From JACKDW01 sp964621785 (GTDB lineage Bacteria; Myxococcota_A; Polyangia; Nannocystales; Nannocystaceae), in assembly GCA_964621785.1 (NCBI GenBank), contig CAZUPD010000017.1, positions 1 to 64,000 on the forward strand: a DNA stretch of 64,000 nucleotides. The letters run 5' to 3'. This document shows, piece by piece, positions 1 through 8,197 of the stretch; the stretch's first letter is position 1, and every line of letters starts with the position of its first letter. A program made the position numbers and the translations under genes. The notes beneath the pieces were generated by a model, which made no database searches, was not told the origin of the DNA, and saw only the letters and a list, made by a program, of their open reading frames with translations.

Positions 1-54
1 GTATCGGTATCGGTATCGGTATCGGTATCGGTATCGGTATCGGTATCGGTATCG
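1..54. repeat. Tandem hexamer repeat (GTATCG)n inside the lipoprotein gene
   Basis: About nine perfect copies of a 6-bp unit run in from the left edge. On the minus strand they encode alternating Asp-Thr. A similar but more degenerate tract lies at 18576-18640 near the end of another lipoprotein gene. Perfect short-unit tracts like this can change length by slippage in whole codon pairs without breaking the frame. Confidence 0.9.
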
Positions 55-1016
55 GGCTCTGGAGGCTCCAAGCTCCAGGAAACCCGCTCAGCAGTAAAGT
101 TGAGATAGATCCACACTCCGGGCGTCGGAACATCATCGATGATCAGTTCATCGACATCCGGCTCCGGTGGCGGGTTTGGAATACATGCATCGCCACCGAG
201 GATCAGTGACCATAGCGAAACCGGTATCCCTTCGTAAATCAGGGAAACGGACATGGCCGTCTCTTGGGTGATAAACCCCGCGATGATGCCATCGAGCAGC
301 TCCTGAGGCTCATTGAAGTCGTCGTACGCTGCGAGGAGCCGGGCTTCGTTGAGTAGGATGGGATCGAGTCCGTCAAATAGTTGTAGAAACAAGCTTCCCT
401 GGGCTGTCGTAAAACACGGTGCAGCCGGGTCGTTGAGCAATGGGAGGTTGGCAGGCGCGATCCCTGGCGTCTCCATGGGCCGGCACTTCCCCTCCTCCAT
501 ATCGGTTGTGAACGACGCAAAAAACGGTCCGTCGGCCCAGCAGTCGAAGTTGTCGACATCGCAATGCGCCCGATGTATGTACATGAGCTGGTCCTGGGCG
601 ACGTTCGGTTCAAACTCGGGGAACTGCAGCACAATGTTCGCGCTGCCCTTGGCGAGCTCACTGGGCAGGACAACGTTGTTGATGAGAAACGAGATTTCGT
701 CGCATTCGGTAAACAGGTCGCTGTAAAAGAGTGGATCGATAACCTCTAGATCATTGATGCGGTAACCGTCCCGCGCGAGGTCACCCTCGGTCGTGGCTTC
801 GCTATCGCTTTCACTTTCGCTGTCACTTTCGCTGCCAGTTGGCCCCGTCGTCGTTGTATCGGTGGTCGTCGAGCAATTGCCCATCCGTTCGCAGGTCTTG
901 TCGAAGAAGGATCCGGAGAAACAGCCGGTCAGTATGCTTCCGACACCGAAGGCCGCAAGGACACTCCTCCATGAACCTGTCGGACAAGTCAGGTTTTTTG
1001 GGACGCGACGGTGCAC
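1..1016 (-). CDS. Secreted lipoprotein of unknown function (3' end beyond window)
   Basis: The frame stays open from a GTG at 1016 to the left edge, so the C-terminus is missing. The N-terminus has basic residues, a hydrophobic run and a lipobox (L-T-G-C, Cys32), so export and lipidation are expected. A Ser/Glu/Asp linker follows the anchor, then a roughly 230-residue globular part with scattered Cys and Trp. The last visible residues are an Asp-Thr run encoded by about nine tandem GATACC hexamers at positions 1-54. No family is recognised. The start is uncertain: there is no clear Shine-Dalgarno sequence, and the nearby ATG is in another frame. A linker right after the lipobox recurs in other lipoproteins of this window. 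Confidence 0.75.
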   Translation of the reverse strand, partial: MHRRVPKNLTCPTGSWRSVLAAFGVGSILTGCFSGSFFDKTCERMGNCSTTTDTTTTGPTGSESDSESESDSEATTEGDLARDGYRINDLEVIDPLFYSDLFTECDEISFLINNVVLPSELAKGSANIVLQFPEFEPNVAQDQLMYIHRAHCDVDNFDCWADGPFFASFTTDMEEGKCRPMETPGIAPANLPLLNDPAAPCFTTAQGSLFLQLFDGLDPILLNEARLLAAYDDFNEPQELLDGIIAGFITQETAMSVSLIYEGIPVSLWSLILGGDACIPNPPPEPDVDELIIDDVPTPGVWIYLNFTAERVSWSLEPPEPDTDTDTDTDTDTDTDTD

Positions 1017-1199
1017 TTGATCGGGAGGATACGCGATCGCGTCGCGGTTGGCAGCCGGATGAGAGTGACCAGGGGCTAGTTTCGCGCCTCGGTTATTGGA
1101 GCCTCACAATACGCCCAGTCGGCCATTTTCTTGATGTCCAACGCGAGCTGGCTGGATCGTGTCTGCGCGGAGTTTCGAGCAGAGGTCGCGGTCTATTCG

Positions 1200-1293
1200 G
1201 GACATCCCCGTACGCGTCCGTATCAAAACACGCCTTTGATACATGTCCTAAAATTGGGGAACGCACGCAGAGGTTCAACCTCCGCGTGCGTTC
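1200..1293. other. Nested and adjacent perfect inverted repeats, possible structured RNA
   Basis: GGACAT (1200-1205) pairs with ATGTCC (1243-1248) and encloses GTATCAAA (1220-1227) paired with TTTGATAC (1235-1242). Ten bases downstream GAACGCACGC (1259-1268) pairs with GCGTGCGTTC (1284-1293), enclosing GAGGTT/AACCTC (1270-1282). No T-run follows, so a simple intrinsic terminator is unlikely. It could be a structured untranslated region, a small RNA or a stalled-repeat remnant; the strand is unknown. Confidence 0.45.
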
Positions 1294-1362
1294 CTGGGTT
1301 CAAGTACGGGAATCGGTCCCTGGGCTGGCGCGAATGGGTGGGAGGCGCACGGACCGGCGAGA

Positions 1363-1399
1363 CATCCGGTGCCGGGTCCGACACACCCGACACCGGATG
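1363..1399. other. Two-step inverted repeat hairpin
   Basis: CATCCGGTG (1363-1371) pairs with CACCGGATG (1391-1399), and inside it CGGGT (1373-1377) pairs with ACCCG (1385-1389), leaving a 7-nt loop. It is the last of the stacked hairpins in this spacer and, like the others, lacks a following T-tract. Confidence 0.45.
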
Positions 1400-1538
1400 C
1401 TGCCGCGCTCCGATGGGTACCGAGGTGTGGAGAGGAGCTCCATGTGCGAGAAATCGTGCATCAGCATGTTGATGAGCGTTGAGGCGTGTCCAAGGGGGCT
1501 CACATGATGTATCTACAATCAGAAACCACGCGTCTCGC

Positions 1539-2996
1539 CTACTTCTCGTCTGACGCACTCGAAGTTTTCAGGTCGATACCAATCCCACGGGCAATTTCAA
1601 AGACCTGCATCAGCGAGCGCGTGATCATGGTCGTTGGGTCAGCTTGAGATGCATCCCCGCCGATGTGGGTGAATTTGACCTCGCCAAATTTCTGGGCGAA
1701 CGAGGTGGCGATCGCGGGGAGGGCCTTCTCGACCATCGCCAACCGGATCGTACCTTCCGAGATCAGATTTTCGGTCTGTTTTCGGGCTAGCTCGAGGCCA
1801 TTTCGCATCTCGCCGGCGAGGCGTTGCAGTTCGAGGTCACGTTGCTTGCGGATCGCTTCCGCGGCACTGCGTTGCTCTTCCCGCTGCTGATCTGCCTGTT
1901 GGCACAGTAGAGTGAGTTCTGCTTCTAGCTCGGCCTCGCGTCGACTCTGCTTGTGCTTCGATTCGAGGACATCGGCGGTCGCCTTCACAAGTCGCTGTTC
2001 TCGGGCGAGGGTTTCGAGTCGATCCTGTTCCTGTTGCTTGGCTCGAGCAGCCTCGAGGGCGGCTTGTGCTCGCATCTCCGCGAGTCGCTCGGCTTGCATA
2101 CGGGCGACTTTTGCCTGCTTGGCCTCACTTTGAAGCGTCTCCCGGCGCGATGCTTCGCGGACCTCGATCTCGGTCGAACGACTCTCCGCTTCGGCCCGCA
2201 ACTGGCGGGTCGCAGCTTCGCTAGCGAGTTTTGCCTCCTCGATTTGACGCGCGCTCATGGCTTCGCGCGATGCGATTTCCTGTGCACTGACAAGTTCAGC
2301 TTCGCGTGCACGCATGGCCAGCTCCGCCCGAAACCTCGCCTGCATATCGCGGAAGACCGCCTTCGACAGGATCCGGACGTTTTGGATCTCGACGGTATCG
2401 AGGACCACACCCCAGCCGCAGTTGGTGCTGTCGTCCTGGTGACCGACTCCTTCCATCACGGGGGCCAGCTCGGACATCAGTTCGGCACCGATGGCTTCCT
2501 TTCTCCGTGTAAATACATCATCTACGGTGAGGTTGGCGACTAGCCTGCGGGTTGCGCCGATAAACATTTCGCGCAGGATTTCGGCCAGTTTTTCACTTGC
2601 ACGCTCGGCAAACGAGAAATTGAGCATGCGAAACGTCAGCTCGGGTTCGACGATGCGGTAGACCGCAAGCCCGGTGACCTCGACCCCAACTTTTTCGCGA
2701 GTGACCTGGTCGGCCGAAAACTGCAGGCGGTTGATGGTTGTCGGGATGATAGCGACCGAGTCCCACGGCCATTTAAAGCAGCTTGCGCCCTGGCCGGTGG
2801 TTCGCCGGCGGACGTGGCCGCGGCGAACATGGATCAGGTACTCGGACGGCTTTGCGGTGACAAACCCCCAGCGCTTGGTTTTCTCGGGGTCTTCAACCGG
2901 CTTCCCTTTGCGCCAGCCGTCGGAAAACCGGATTGGCTCAGAGGTGTCGTCATCTTCGGAGAGGAGCTGTTCAAACTTGTTCATCGGAGCATGCAC
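1539..2996 (-). CDS. SPFH/band-7 (flotillin-like) domain protein
   Basis: A 485-residue protein with an SPFH/band-7 domain (roughly residues 50-215) followed by a long charged Glu/Ala/Arg coiled coil (about 215-400) and a short C-terminal domain. This is the flotillin-like layout. Such proteins oligomerise at membranes and organise or protect membrane complexes. No clear N-terminal membrane helix is visible, so attachment may be peripheral. The start could be the GTG at 2996 or the in-frame ATG at 2984. Upstream lies a good sigma-54 promoter (3034-3047), and the gene immediately upstream encodes a sigma-54 activator, so expression is probably activator-dependent. The arrangement recalls PspF-pspA envelope-stress control, but the target here is an SPFH protein. 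Confidence 0.85.
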   Translation of the reverse strand: MHAPMNKFEQLLSEDDDTSEPIRFSDGWRKGKPVEDPEKTKRWGFVTAKPSEYLIHVRRGHVRRRTTGQGASCFKWPWDSVAIIPTTINRLQFSADQVTREKVGVEVTGLAVYRIVEPELTFRMLNFSFAERASEKLAEILREMFIGATRRLVANLTVDDVFTRRKEAIGAELMSELAPVMEGVGHQDDSTNCGWGVVLDTVEIQNVRILSKAVFRDMQARFRAELAMRAREAELVSAQEIASREAMSARQIEEAKLASEAATRQLRAEAESRSTEIEVREASRRETLQSEAKQAKVARMQAERLAEMRAQAALEAARAKQQEQDRLETLAREQRLVKATADVLESKHKQSRREAELEAELTLLCQQADQQREEQRSAAEAIRKQRDLELQRLAGEMRNGLELARKQTENLISEGTIRLAMVEKALPAIATSFAQKFGEVKFTHIGGDASQADPTTMITRSLMQVFEIARGIGIDLKTSSASDEK

Positions 2997-3033
2997 GGGC
3001 GGGTTGTGTCGGAGCCCGGTGCTGTCCTAAGGA

Positions 3034-3047
3034 GCAGGAGTTGTGCC
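3034..3047 (-). promoter_or_regulatory. Sigma-54 (-24/-12) promoter of the SPFH gene
   Basis: Read on the minus strand the sequence is AGGCACAACTCCTGCT, against the RpoN consensus TGGCACG-N4-TTGCW. The invariant GG and GC are spaced by 10 bases as required. A start of transcription about 12 bases downstream (near 3022) leaves a leader of some 25-40 nt to the start codon. The adjacent sigma-54 activator gene and the dyads about 100 bp upstream support the call. Confidence 0.7.
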
Positions 3048-3130
3048 TGCCAGATGCCGGAGAAAATTACCAATGATCTGGCCAAACCGGTCGAGCAGCC
3101 GACTTTTGTGGCCAAAGTGAACCAAATATA

Positions 3131-3168
3131 TGTATCAGAATGACTGAGTTATGTATCAATTTGAGTCA
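3131..3168. promoter_or_regulatory. Pair of TGTATCA-N3-TGANTSA-type dyads, probable activator binding sites
   Basis: Two imperfect inverted repeats stand in tandem: TGTATCA-GAA-TGACTGA (3131-3147) and TGTATCA-ATT-TGAGTCA (3152-3168). They sit about 85-135 bp upstream of the -24/-12 promoter, the usual place for enhancer sites of sigma-54 activators. The second overlaps the stop codon of the activator gene. A third copy precedes the activator gene itself (4691-4707). Confidence 0.6.
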
Positions 3169-4683
3169 GACCGTGATGCTGAGCTGGCGGATTTTTCGGA
3201 GCAGCGTCGACCGTCCGATGCCCATCGCTCGGGCGGCGGCGCTTCGGTTCCCCTCGTACACGCGCAACACCTCGGCGATGTAACGCCGCTCCATCTGTTC
3301 CCAGGTCAACTGACCCCAGTCGGGTTCTGTCTTGGCACGACGCGAGCGAGCTGTCGCGAGGGGAAGGTCGTCGGGGCGGATGGTCGGACCTTCGGCAAGC
3401 ACGACCGCGCCCTCGATGCAGTTTTCGAGTTCGCGAATATTTCCCGGCCATGGATGTGTATGCAACCTTTTGAGGGCCGCGGGGTCGAACCGGCGAACGG
3501 TCTTGCCATGGCGCTCGGAGTACACGCGCAAGAAGTGGTAGGCCAACCCTTCGACATCGATACTTCCACGCGTGCGCAGTGGCGGGAGTTGCAGCGCAAT
3601 GACCCGCAGGCGGTAATAAAGATCCTCGCGAAACAGCTGCCGTGCGACCATATCTTCGAGGTTGCGGTTGGTTGCCACAATCAGACGGACATCGACCTTG
3701 ACTGAACGATGGCCTCCCACCCTTTCAAATTGCCGTTCCTGAATCACCCGCAACAGCCGGCCCTGGATCGGTAGGGGGAGCTCACCGATCTCATCGAGAA
3801 ACACGGTCCCTCCGTTGGCGGCTTCGAATTTCCCGATCACGCGCCGGTCGGCCCCTGTAAATGCTCCGCGCTCGTGCCCGAACAACTCGTTCTCGATCAG
3901 TGTCACGGGCAGGGAGGCACAATCGACCGCGATCAGGGGATGGCTGCGACGCGGACTATTAAAGTGGATCGCTCGCGCAATCAAACTCTTGCCTGTACCT
4001 GTCTCTCCGGTCACCAAAACGGTGGCATTGGTTGCGGCGGCTTTTCCGACCACTTCGTAGATCTGTCGCATCGCACTACTCTGTCCGACAATCCCGTTGT
4101 AGCGGTAGTGCAGCGGACTCGTTGTAGGTGCACGTATTTGGGTATAGAGGCTCGTTGTCTCAATGACCATCGCCACCTGACTGGCGAGGGCGCGCAACAG
4201 GGTTTCGTCGCGTTGATCGAAGGTCGCCGCCTGTTTGTTGAGCAATTGCAGTACGCCGATGATTTCGCCAGTACGGTCCTTGACCGGGACGCACAGGAGG
4301 TTGTCGGTTGCGTAGCCGGTCTCGCGGTCGATCGCATCTAAGAACCGCGGATCCGCGGACGAGTGCTCGAGGTTGATCGTTTCGCCCGTCTCGGCGACAT
4401 AGCCGGCGATCCCCTGACCGATGGCGAGCCGGATTTCTGGAAGCTCGGGCAGGTGGGCGACCTTGCTAAAGAGTTCACCGCGGGCCCAGTCGACCAAATA
4501 GATTGTCGCCCGGTCGGCCTGCATCGCCTCGGTGACGGCGTCGATGACTTGGGCGAGCAAACTGTCGAGGTCGACCTCGGTGCGGATGAGTTCGCCGACC
4601 GCCATCAACACCGAGTTGCGATCGACACGGTCACGGGCCCGGCTGCGTTTGCCAGCGCGTTTCGACTTGGTTGGAGATGACAC
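3166..4683 (-). CDS. Sigma-54-dependent transcriptional activator (GAF - AAA+ - Fis HTH)
   Basis: A 505-residue enhancer-binding protein. A GAF sensory domain occupies about residues 25-180. The AAA+ domain follows (about 195-430) with Walker A GETGTGKS (226-233), the sigma-54-contacting GAFTGA loop (273-278) and Walker B FLDEIG (295-300). A Fis-type helix-turn-helix ends the protein (about 468-500). It hydrolyses ATP to remodel RNA polymerase-sigma-54. The GAF domain implies control by a small ligand or partner rather than phosphorylation, since no receiver domain is present. TGTATCA-type dyads stand both before this gene and before the SPFH gene, suggesting autoregulation and activation of that neighbour. 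Confidence 0.93.
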   Translation of the reverse strand: MSSPTKSKRAGKRSRARDRVDRNSVLMAVGELIRTEVDLDSLLAQVIDAVTEAMQADRATIYLVDWARGELFSKVAHLPELPEIRLAIGQGIAGYVAETGETINLEHSSADPRFLDAIDRETGYATDNLLCVPVKDRTGEIIGVLQLLNKQAATFDQRDETLLRALASQVAMVIETTSLYTQIRAPTTSPLHYRYNGIVGQSSAMRQIYEVVGKAAATNATVLVTGETGTGKSLIARAIHFNSPRRSHPLIAVDCASLPVTLIENELFGHERGAFTGADRRVIGKFEAANGGTVFLDEIGELPLPIQGRLLRVIQERQFERVGGHRSVKVDVRLIVATNRNLEDMVARQLFREDLYYRLRVIALQLPPLRTRGSIDVEGLAYHFLRVYSERHGKTVRRFDPAALKRLHTHPWPGNIRELENCIEGAVVLAEGPTIRPDDLPLATARSRRAKTEPDWGQLTWEQMERRYIAEVLRVYEGNRSAAARAMGIGRSTLLRKIRQLSITV

Positions 4684-4690
4684 ACAAAAC

Positions 4691-4707
4691 TGTATCAGAA
4701 TGATTCA
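4691..4707. promoter_or_regulatory. Third TGTATCA-N3-TGATTCA dyad, upstream of the activator gene
   Basis: TGTATCA-GAA-TGATTCA differs from the 3131 copy by two bases. It lies 8 bp upstream of the activator start and 46 bp before the divergent small lipoprotein gene, so it could serve autoregulation, the lipoprotein, or both. No convincing -24/-12 element was found beside it. Confidence 0.5.
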
Positions 4708-4752
4708 GTTTGAGGACGTGACGCAGGCCGGCCCGTTGGGGTACCAAACCAT

Positions 4753-5055
4753 GTGCCGATTCGCCGCCTCGCCGCGTTCTCGTTTGTGGTGCTCACCAGT
4801 TGTACGCCCGGGTCGGTTGGGGTCGGGGAGCCCTGCGAGTTTGCGGTTGCCTGCGAAGAGGGAGCGTTGTGCCTCCAGGGAAACTGTCGTCAGCCGGTCC
4901 GCGGTCAGCTAGAGACCGGGCATCGTCACCACAACCCCGTACGTCATCAGGAAGAGAGCCTCGAAGAAAAATCGCGACCTGCCGATGCGCGTCAAGCCGA
5001 GGTCACCCGCGTTCGTCGGCAGCAACAACTTCGTGACAGCGAGGTTTCCAAGTGA
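4753..5055 (+). CDS. Small Cys-rich lipoprotein, unknown function
   Basis: 100 residues starting at a GTG (4753). The N-terminus has two Arg, a hydrophobic core and lipobox L-T-S-C (Cys17). The following 35 residues contain four Cys spaced like a small disulfide knot; the remainder is polar and rich in Arg, Gln, Glu and His. It is divergent from the sigma-54 activator and shares its upstream dyad. An overlapping longer frame beginning at 4532 runs through the activator gene and is rejected. The function is unknown. Confidence 0.6.
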   Translation: MPIRRLAAFSFVVLTSCTPGSVGVGEPCEFAVACEEGALCLQGNCRQPVRGQLETGHRHHNPVRHQEESLEEKSRPADARQAEVTRVRRQQQLRDSEVSK

Positions 5056-5080
5056 TGGTTGCAACTGCATGTAGCCACAT

Positions 5081-5118
5081 CTTCAACAAAAAACGCTGGG
5101 CGAACCCAGCGTTTTGTT
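5081..5118. terminator. Bidirectional intrinsic terminator
   Basis: AACGCTGGG (5092-5100) pairs with CCCAGCGTT (5105-5113) across a CGAA loop, flanked by CAACAAAA on the left and TTTTGTTG on the right. It therefore has a U-tract in both directions. It separates the convergent small lipoprotein (+) and the repeat lipoprotein (-). Confidence 0.85.
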
Positions 5119-5137
5119 GACACGATCGAGTCGAGTC

Positions 5138-6772
5138 TTACATCGGAATCGGAAGGTCGTTTTGACAGACACCGATCTCGAGGATGGTGTAGAGCAAGAC
5201 CAGCTCCTGGGGTGACAAACCGACGTAGTTGAAGAACTCGGCGGCGTGGTAGGTGGTGAACTGAATCTTGCCACAGCCGTACTGCCCCGTCGTTGTGAGG
5301 GGTTTGATGCCCGAGTTGTTGTGCGGGCCTTCGATCCACACATACGGGCCGACGTTGACAAAGTCCCCCATCCCGTCGTCGACCAGAATCTCGTTGACGT
5401 TGTCGATCGCCGACCAGTTGTCGACCGTCTGGAGCTGTGGCAGCTGGTTGATCACCGGGTGGGGTTCGTCGTTGAGCGGGTTGATGTCCTTGAGGGCAGC
5501 TGGAAGGGCTTCGAGCCAGTCGTTGAGCCCCTCATCCAACACGGTTCCAAGGGAATCGTACGAGCCGAGGTCGGCATTGTTGCCCCCGGTAAAGTTCTGG
5601 TATTGGGGGAACACGTTGCGGTACCACTCGTTGGACCAGTCGGCCACGTACCAACGACCACCTGCCTCGACCCAGTTGCGAATGTTCTCCTGAACTTGCT
5701 GATTGCCGAGCACCTGGTCGGAGTAGAGGTCTGTCGAGCAGGGGATAAAAATGATGTGGTACTGTTTGAGCAGGTCGTAATCCTGCACGAGGGTCGAGAA
5801 TTGCCCCTGCGAGACGAAGCCATCTGAAGCCGGGTTGCGTCCGTTGTCCCACAGATCAAATGGTTCTGTCCCTGGGACCAGGCGCTCCTCAAAGCCCGAG
5901 ATCGATGTATCTCCCAGACCGAACTTGCCCATCGCATCTTCGAGGCGGTCGAATGAAGCGTCGGCGATCGCGATCTTCGGGATGTACAGACCGTTGTCCG
6001 GATCGTTTTCGCCGGGCAACGAGGTGATTTCGCTGCCGAGTGGGTTGTCGCCGGCGGCGATCGACAGCTCGACCACCCGCATGAACTCGCCCTTGCGGAC
6101 CACGAGGTAGCGATCGTCACCCGAGACCGTATCGAGAGTGAACGAACCATCGACCTCGGTCAGGGTTTCGTGTTGGTGGCAGGTGAGCTCGACACACTCA
6201 CTGCAGTAGACCTCTTGCGGAATCGGATCGGGAGGTTCAGGCGTGGTGTAAACCAGCGCACCGCTGACGGGAATGATGCCGTTCGGTGCATAGACAAATC
6301 CTGTCAGGGTCGCGTCTTTTTGGCTGTCGGGGATGCATCCATTGCCCGTGGTCGTCGGGTCGTCGGTCGGGTCGTCTGTCGGGTCGTCGGTCGGGTCATC
6401 AGTCGGATCGTCCGTTGGATCGTCCGTTGGGTCGTCGGTCGGGTCGTCGGTCGGATCGTCTGTCGGGTCGTCGGTCGGGTCGTCGGTCGGGTCGTCGGTC
6501 GGGTCGTCGGTCGGGTCGTCTGTCGTCGGACCTTCGGTTGTCCCTTCGGTCATGCCACCAGTCGGCTCATCGGTCGGATCGGTCGCATTTGTGCCGTCGC
6601 TCGTACCGGGAGTTGTGGTGTCACCGGTCGGTTGCGTTTCGCCGGTTGGATTTTCGGTCGCGGAATCCGTAGTCGACTGATCGCCCTCGCCGCAGGCCGT
6701 GAGCGCGAGAGCTCCGAGCGGAATGGCAAGGGTTGTGGATAGGACAAGGCGTGGTAGGAAAATTTGTTTCAT
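5138..6772 (-). CDS. Large lipoprotein with (DPTD)n linker and carboxypeptidase-regulatory-like domain
   Basis: 544 residues from the ATG at 6772, which has GGGGA upstream and gives a good lipobox (L-T-A-C, Cys27); a longer frame from 6862 would bury the signal peptide. The anchor is followed by a Thr/Gly/Asp/Pro linker and about 13 tandem DDPT units. Next comes a Cys-containing beta-sandwich segment resembling carboxypeptidase regulatory domains. The C-terminal half contains a stretch reminiscent of class I glutamine-amidotransferase-like (ThuA-type) folds, including a segment about forming a wall or ring-like 'WVEAGGRWY' strand-turn. No catalytic residues can be assigned. It is likely an outer-membrane surface protein held away from the membrane by the linker. 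Confidence 0.8.
   Translation of the reverse strand: MKQIFLPRLVLSTTLAIPLGALALTACGEGDQSTTDSATENPTGETQPTGDTTTPGTSDGTNATDPTDEPTGGMTEGTTEGPTTDDPTDDPTDDPTDDPTDDPTDDPTDDPTDDPTDDPTDDPTDDPTDDPTDDPTDDPTTTGNGCIPDSQKDATLTGFVYAPNGIIPVSGALVYTTPEPPDPIPQEVYCSECVELTCHQHETLTEVDGSFTLDTVSGDDRYLVVRKGEFMRVVELSIAAGDNPLGSEITSLPGENDPDNGLYIPKIAIADASFDRLEDAMGKFGLGDTSISGFEERLVPGTEPFDLWDNGRNPASDGFVSQGQFSTLVQDYDLLKQYHIIFIPCSTDLYSDQVLGNQQVQENIRNWVEAGGRWYVADWSNEWYRNVFPQYQNFTGGNNADLGSYDSLGTVLDEGLNDWLEALPAALKDINPLNDEPHPVINQLPQLQTVDNWSAIDNVNEILVDDGMGDFVNVGPYVWIEGPHNNSGIKPLTTTGQYGCGKIQFTTYHAAEFFNYVGLSPQELVLLYTILEIGVCQNDLPIPM
6352..6530. repeat. 12-bp tandem repeat encoding Asp-Pro-Thr-Asp units
   Basis: Around 13-14 near-identical 12-bp units (core GTCGGTCGGGTC and GTCTGTCGGGTC variants) run through the lipoprotein linker. 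Most differences are silent, mainly third positions, which argues for selection on the protein repeat and against very recent duplication of every unit. Confidence 0.85.
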
Positions 6773-6941
6773 GAGCTGATCCCCGCGCAATCGTATGAGG
6801 TGGGTCGGAACCAGACAAGCCCGTCGGCCGATATGTCCGAGCGAAAATGTCTCCTCTAACATGCTCTTCCGAGCTTGTTCGAGAAAACCGGCGATTTTAG
6901 AACACTCCTGTGTCGGTGCAATTACAAGCTCGATCCCGGGC

Positions 6942-7127
6942 TCAGGACTCGGGCTTCGAGAACTTCAGACACACCAACCAGGTCCCAGGCCCGTGTTCTG
7001 CGGACACATCGCGTATCTCGGATTCGAGGACCCGACAGCCACGAGGTGTCGCCTCCGATGCGATTTCGAGCGCTTCATTCGCATCGGCAGCACAAACAAG
7101 GGCATCGTATTTTGTTTCCCGGCGCAT
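6942..7127 (-). CDS. Possible small protein, 61 residues, no recognised family
   Basis: A short frame with coding-like codon use and a well-mixed composition (acidic, Ala-rich, three Cys). It would lie upstream of the (DPTD)n lipoprotein in the same direction, about 170 bp away. No Shine-Dalgarno sequence is visible before the ATG and no homologue is recognised. It is the only plausible gene in 6773-7348; overlapping frames there look like chance. Confidence 0.3.
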   Translation of the reverse strand: MRRETKYDALVCAADANEALEIASEATPRGCRVLESEIRDVSAEHGPGTWLVCLKFSKPES

Positions 7128-7303
7128 GTGCGGAGCGTATCTCGAGTTGGGTGGCGGCCGGGCGAGATCTCATCGTTCTCGGAGTAGGTCGCCAGAAGTG
7201 TGAGCATACCGCTGTTTCGAGTCGGTGTGTAGGTGGCTGGCGAAAGGGCGTAGGGTCAAAAATCATTTTTGTATATGCAATATGATTGCAAACTGCGGGA
7301 CAA

Positions 7304-7320
7304 ATCGGGAACGACCCGAT
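7304..7320 (+). promoter_or_regulatory. Leader hairpin before the phosphoesterase operon
   Basis: ATCGGG (7304-7309) pairs with CCCGAT (7315-7320) across AACGA, followed by CTGACTTTTGCC. It sits about 30 bp before the start codon at 7349 and could be a weak attenuator or part of the leader. AT-rich sequence just upstream (7255-7295), with one copy of the dispersed palindrome at 7270-7279, probably contains the promoter. Confidence 0.3.
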
Positions 7321-7348
7321 CTGACTTTTGCCGCTGGATTGTTGAGAA

Positions 7349-8197
7349 ATGGTTACACTTGGGACAGAAATGCCATCGAAATTGGAGTTGATTCATCTCA
7401 GTGACCTCCACGTGGGACCCAGTGCGCGGCATAAAAATGCGTTGCGGCTGCGGATGTTGGTCGCTCGAATCTGCCAGCGCTACGCGGGGCCAGATGCTCC
7501 GGCAATCTTGATTTCAGGCGACTTGACCAACAACGGTACGGCGCCGGAGTTGCGTCAGGCTGCCAAGATTTTGGCTCGGTTCAAGGAGGCCGGGTTTCAT
7601 CTACTCGTGTGTCCGGGCAATCACGACGTCGGTCCGAAGGGGAATACGTTTTCTCCCGCAGCCCAGGTCAACTTTCAGCAGATCATTCTTGGCGAGCTGC
7701 TTGAAGTGACAGGGGCACGGACGGCGACCAACCGGATGCACACGTTTTATCCCCGGGTCGAGACCCTCCGAGGTGTTGCCTGTATCGGCCTCGACACCGC
7801 CAATCAGGAGGACCATTTAGCGAGCGGGCGCATCGGCGAACAGCAGTGTTCGGCCCTTCAGAGCCAGCTCGCACAAATTCCGGCCGGCACACCGATCGTT
7901 GTTTATATGCATCATCATGTGTTTCAATGGGTCCACGCGATGCGCCTTTGGGACAGCGACGATTTGTTGCGTACTCTCGGGCGCCGGGTGACGCTGCTGT
8001 GTTTTGGCCATAAACACCAGTCACGCGTGTGGCTGCCAGGGTCCGCCCGCTCGCGGGAGACGGGCGTTGAGTTGCTCGTGGCATCGGGTTCGTCGACAGT
8101 GCCGGAAAAGCGTTCGCGGCCGCCGAGGTTTCCCTATGTACGAATGTTGACGATACATCAAAATGGGCAACCGACACACGAGGATCTATGTCTATGA
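7349..8197 (+). CDS. Calcineurin-like metallophosphoesterase
   Basis: 282 residues with the five metal-binding blocks of the family in order: SDLH (18-21), GDLTNNG, GNHD (Asn91-His92-Asp93), MHHH and GHKH. It is predicted to hydrolyse a phosphoester with a di-metal centre; the substrate cannot be read from the sequence. No signal peptide is present, so it is likely cytoplasmic. The start is either the ATG at 7349 or the one at 7370. Its end overlaps the next gene by 10 bp, so the two are translationally coupled and probably form an operon with the following lipoprotein and helical protein. Confidence 0.9.
   Translation: MVTLGTEMPSKLELIHLSDLHVGPSARHKNALRLRMLVARICQRYAGPDAPAILISGDLTNNGTAPELRQAAKILARFKEAGFHLLVCPGNHDVGPKGNTFSPAAQVNFQQIILGELLEVTGARTATNRMHTFYPRVETLRGVACIGLDTANQEDHLASGRIGEQQCSALQSQLAQIPAGTPIVVYMHHHVFQWVHAMRLWDSDDLLRTLGRRVTLLCFGHKHQSRVWLPGSARSRETGVELLVASGSSTVPEKRSRPPRFPYVRMLTIHQNGQPTHEDLCL

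Larger units (their letters stand above)
1017..1538. other. Gene-free spacer with several perfect hairpins
   Basis: No convincing gene lies between the lipoprotein start and the SPFH gene end; open frames here have no family resemblance and overlap each other on both strands. The spacer holds several exact inverted repeats (listed separately) and one copy of the dispersed palindrome at 1508-1517 (TGTATCTACA). Confidence 0.6.

Noticed and set aside
839..1558. Long overlapping frames on both strands in the hairpin spacer
   Set aside because: They interpenetrate each other and the hairpins, with Arg-rich translation and no conserved pattern.
3131..4707. TGTATCAGAATGA repeats as ends of a mobile element around the activator gene
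   Set aside because: They are direct dyads at regulatory positions; there is no transposase and no target duplication, so enhancer sites explain them better.
6352..6530. Possible CRISPR array
   Set aside because: Units are contiguous 12-mers without spacers and encode a protein linker.
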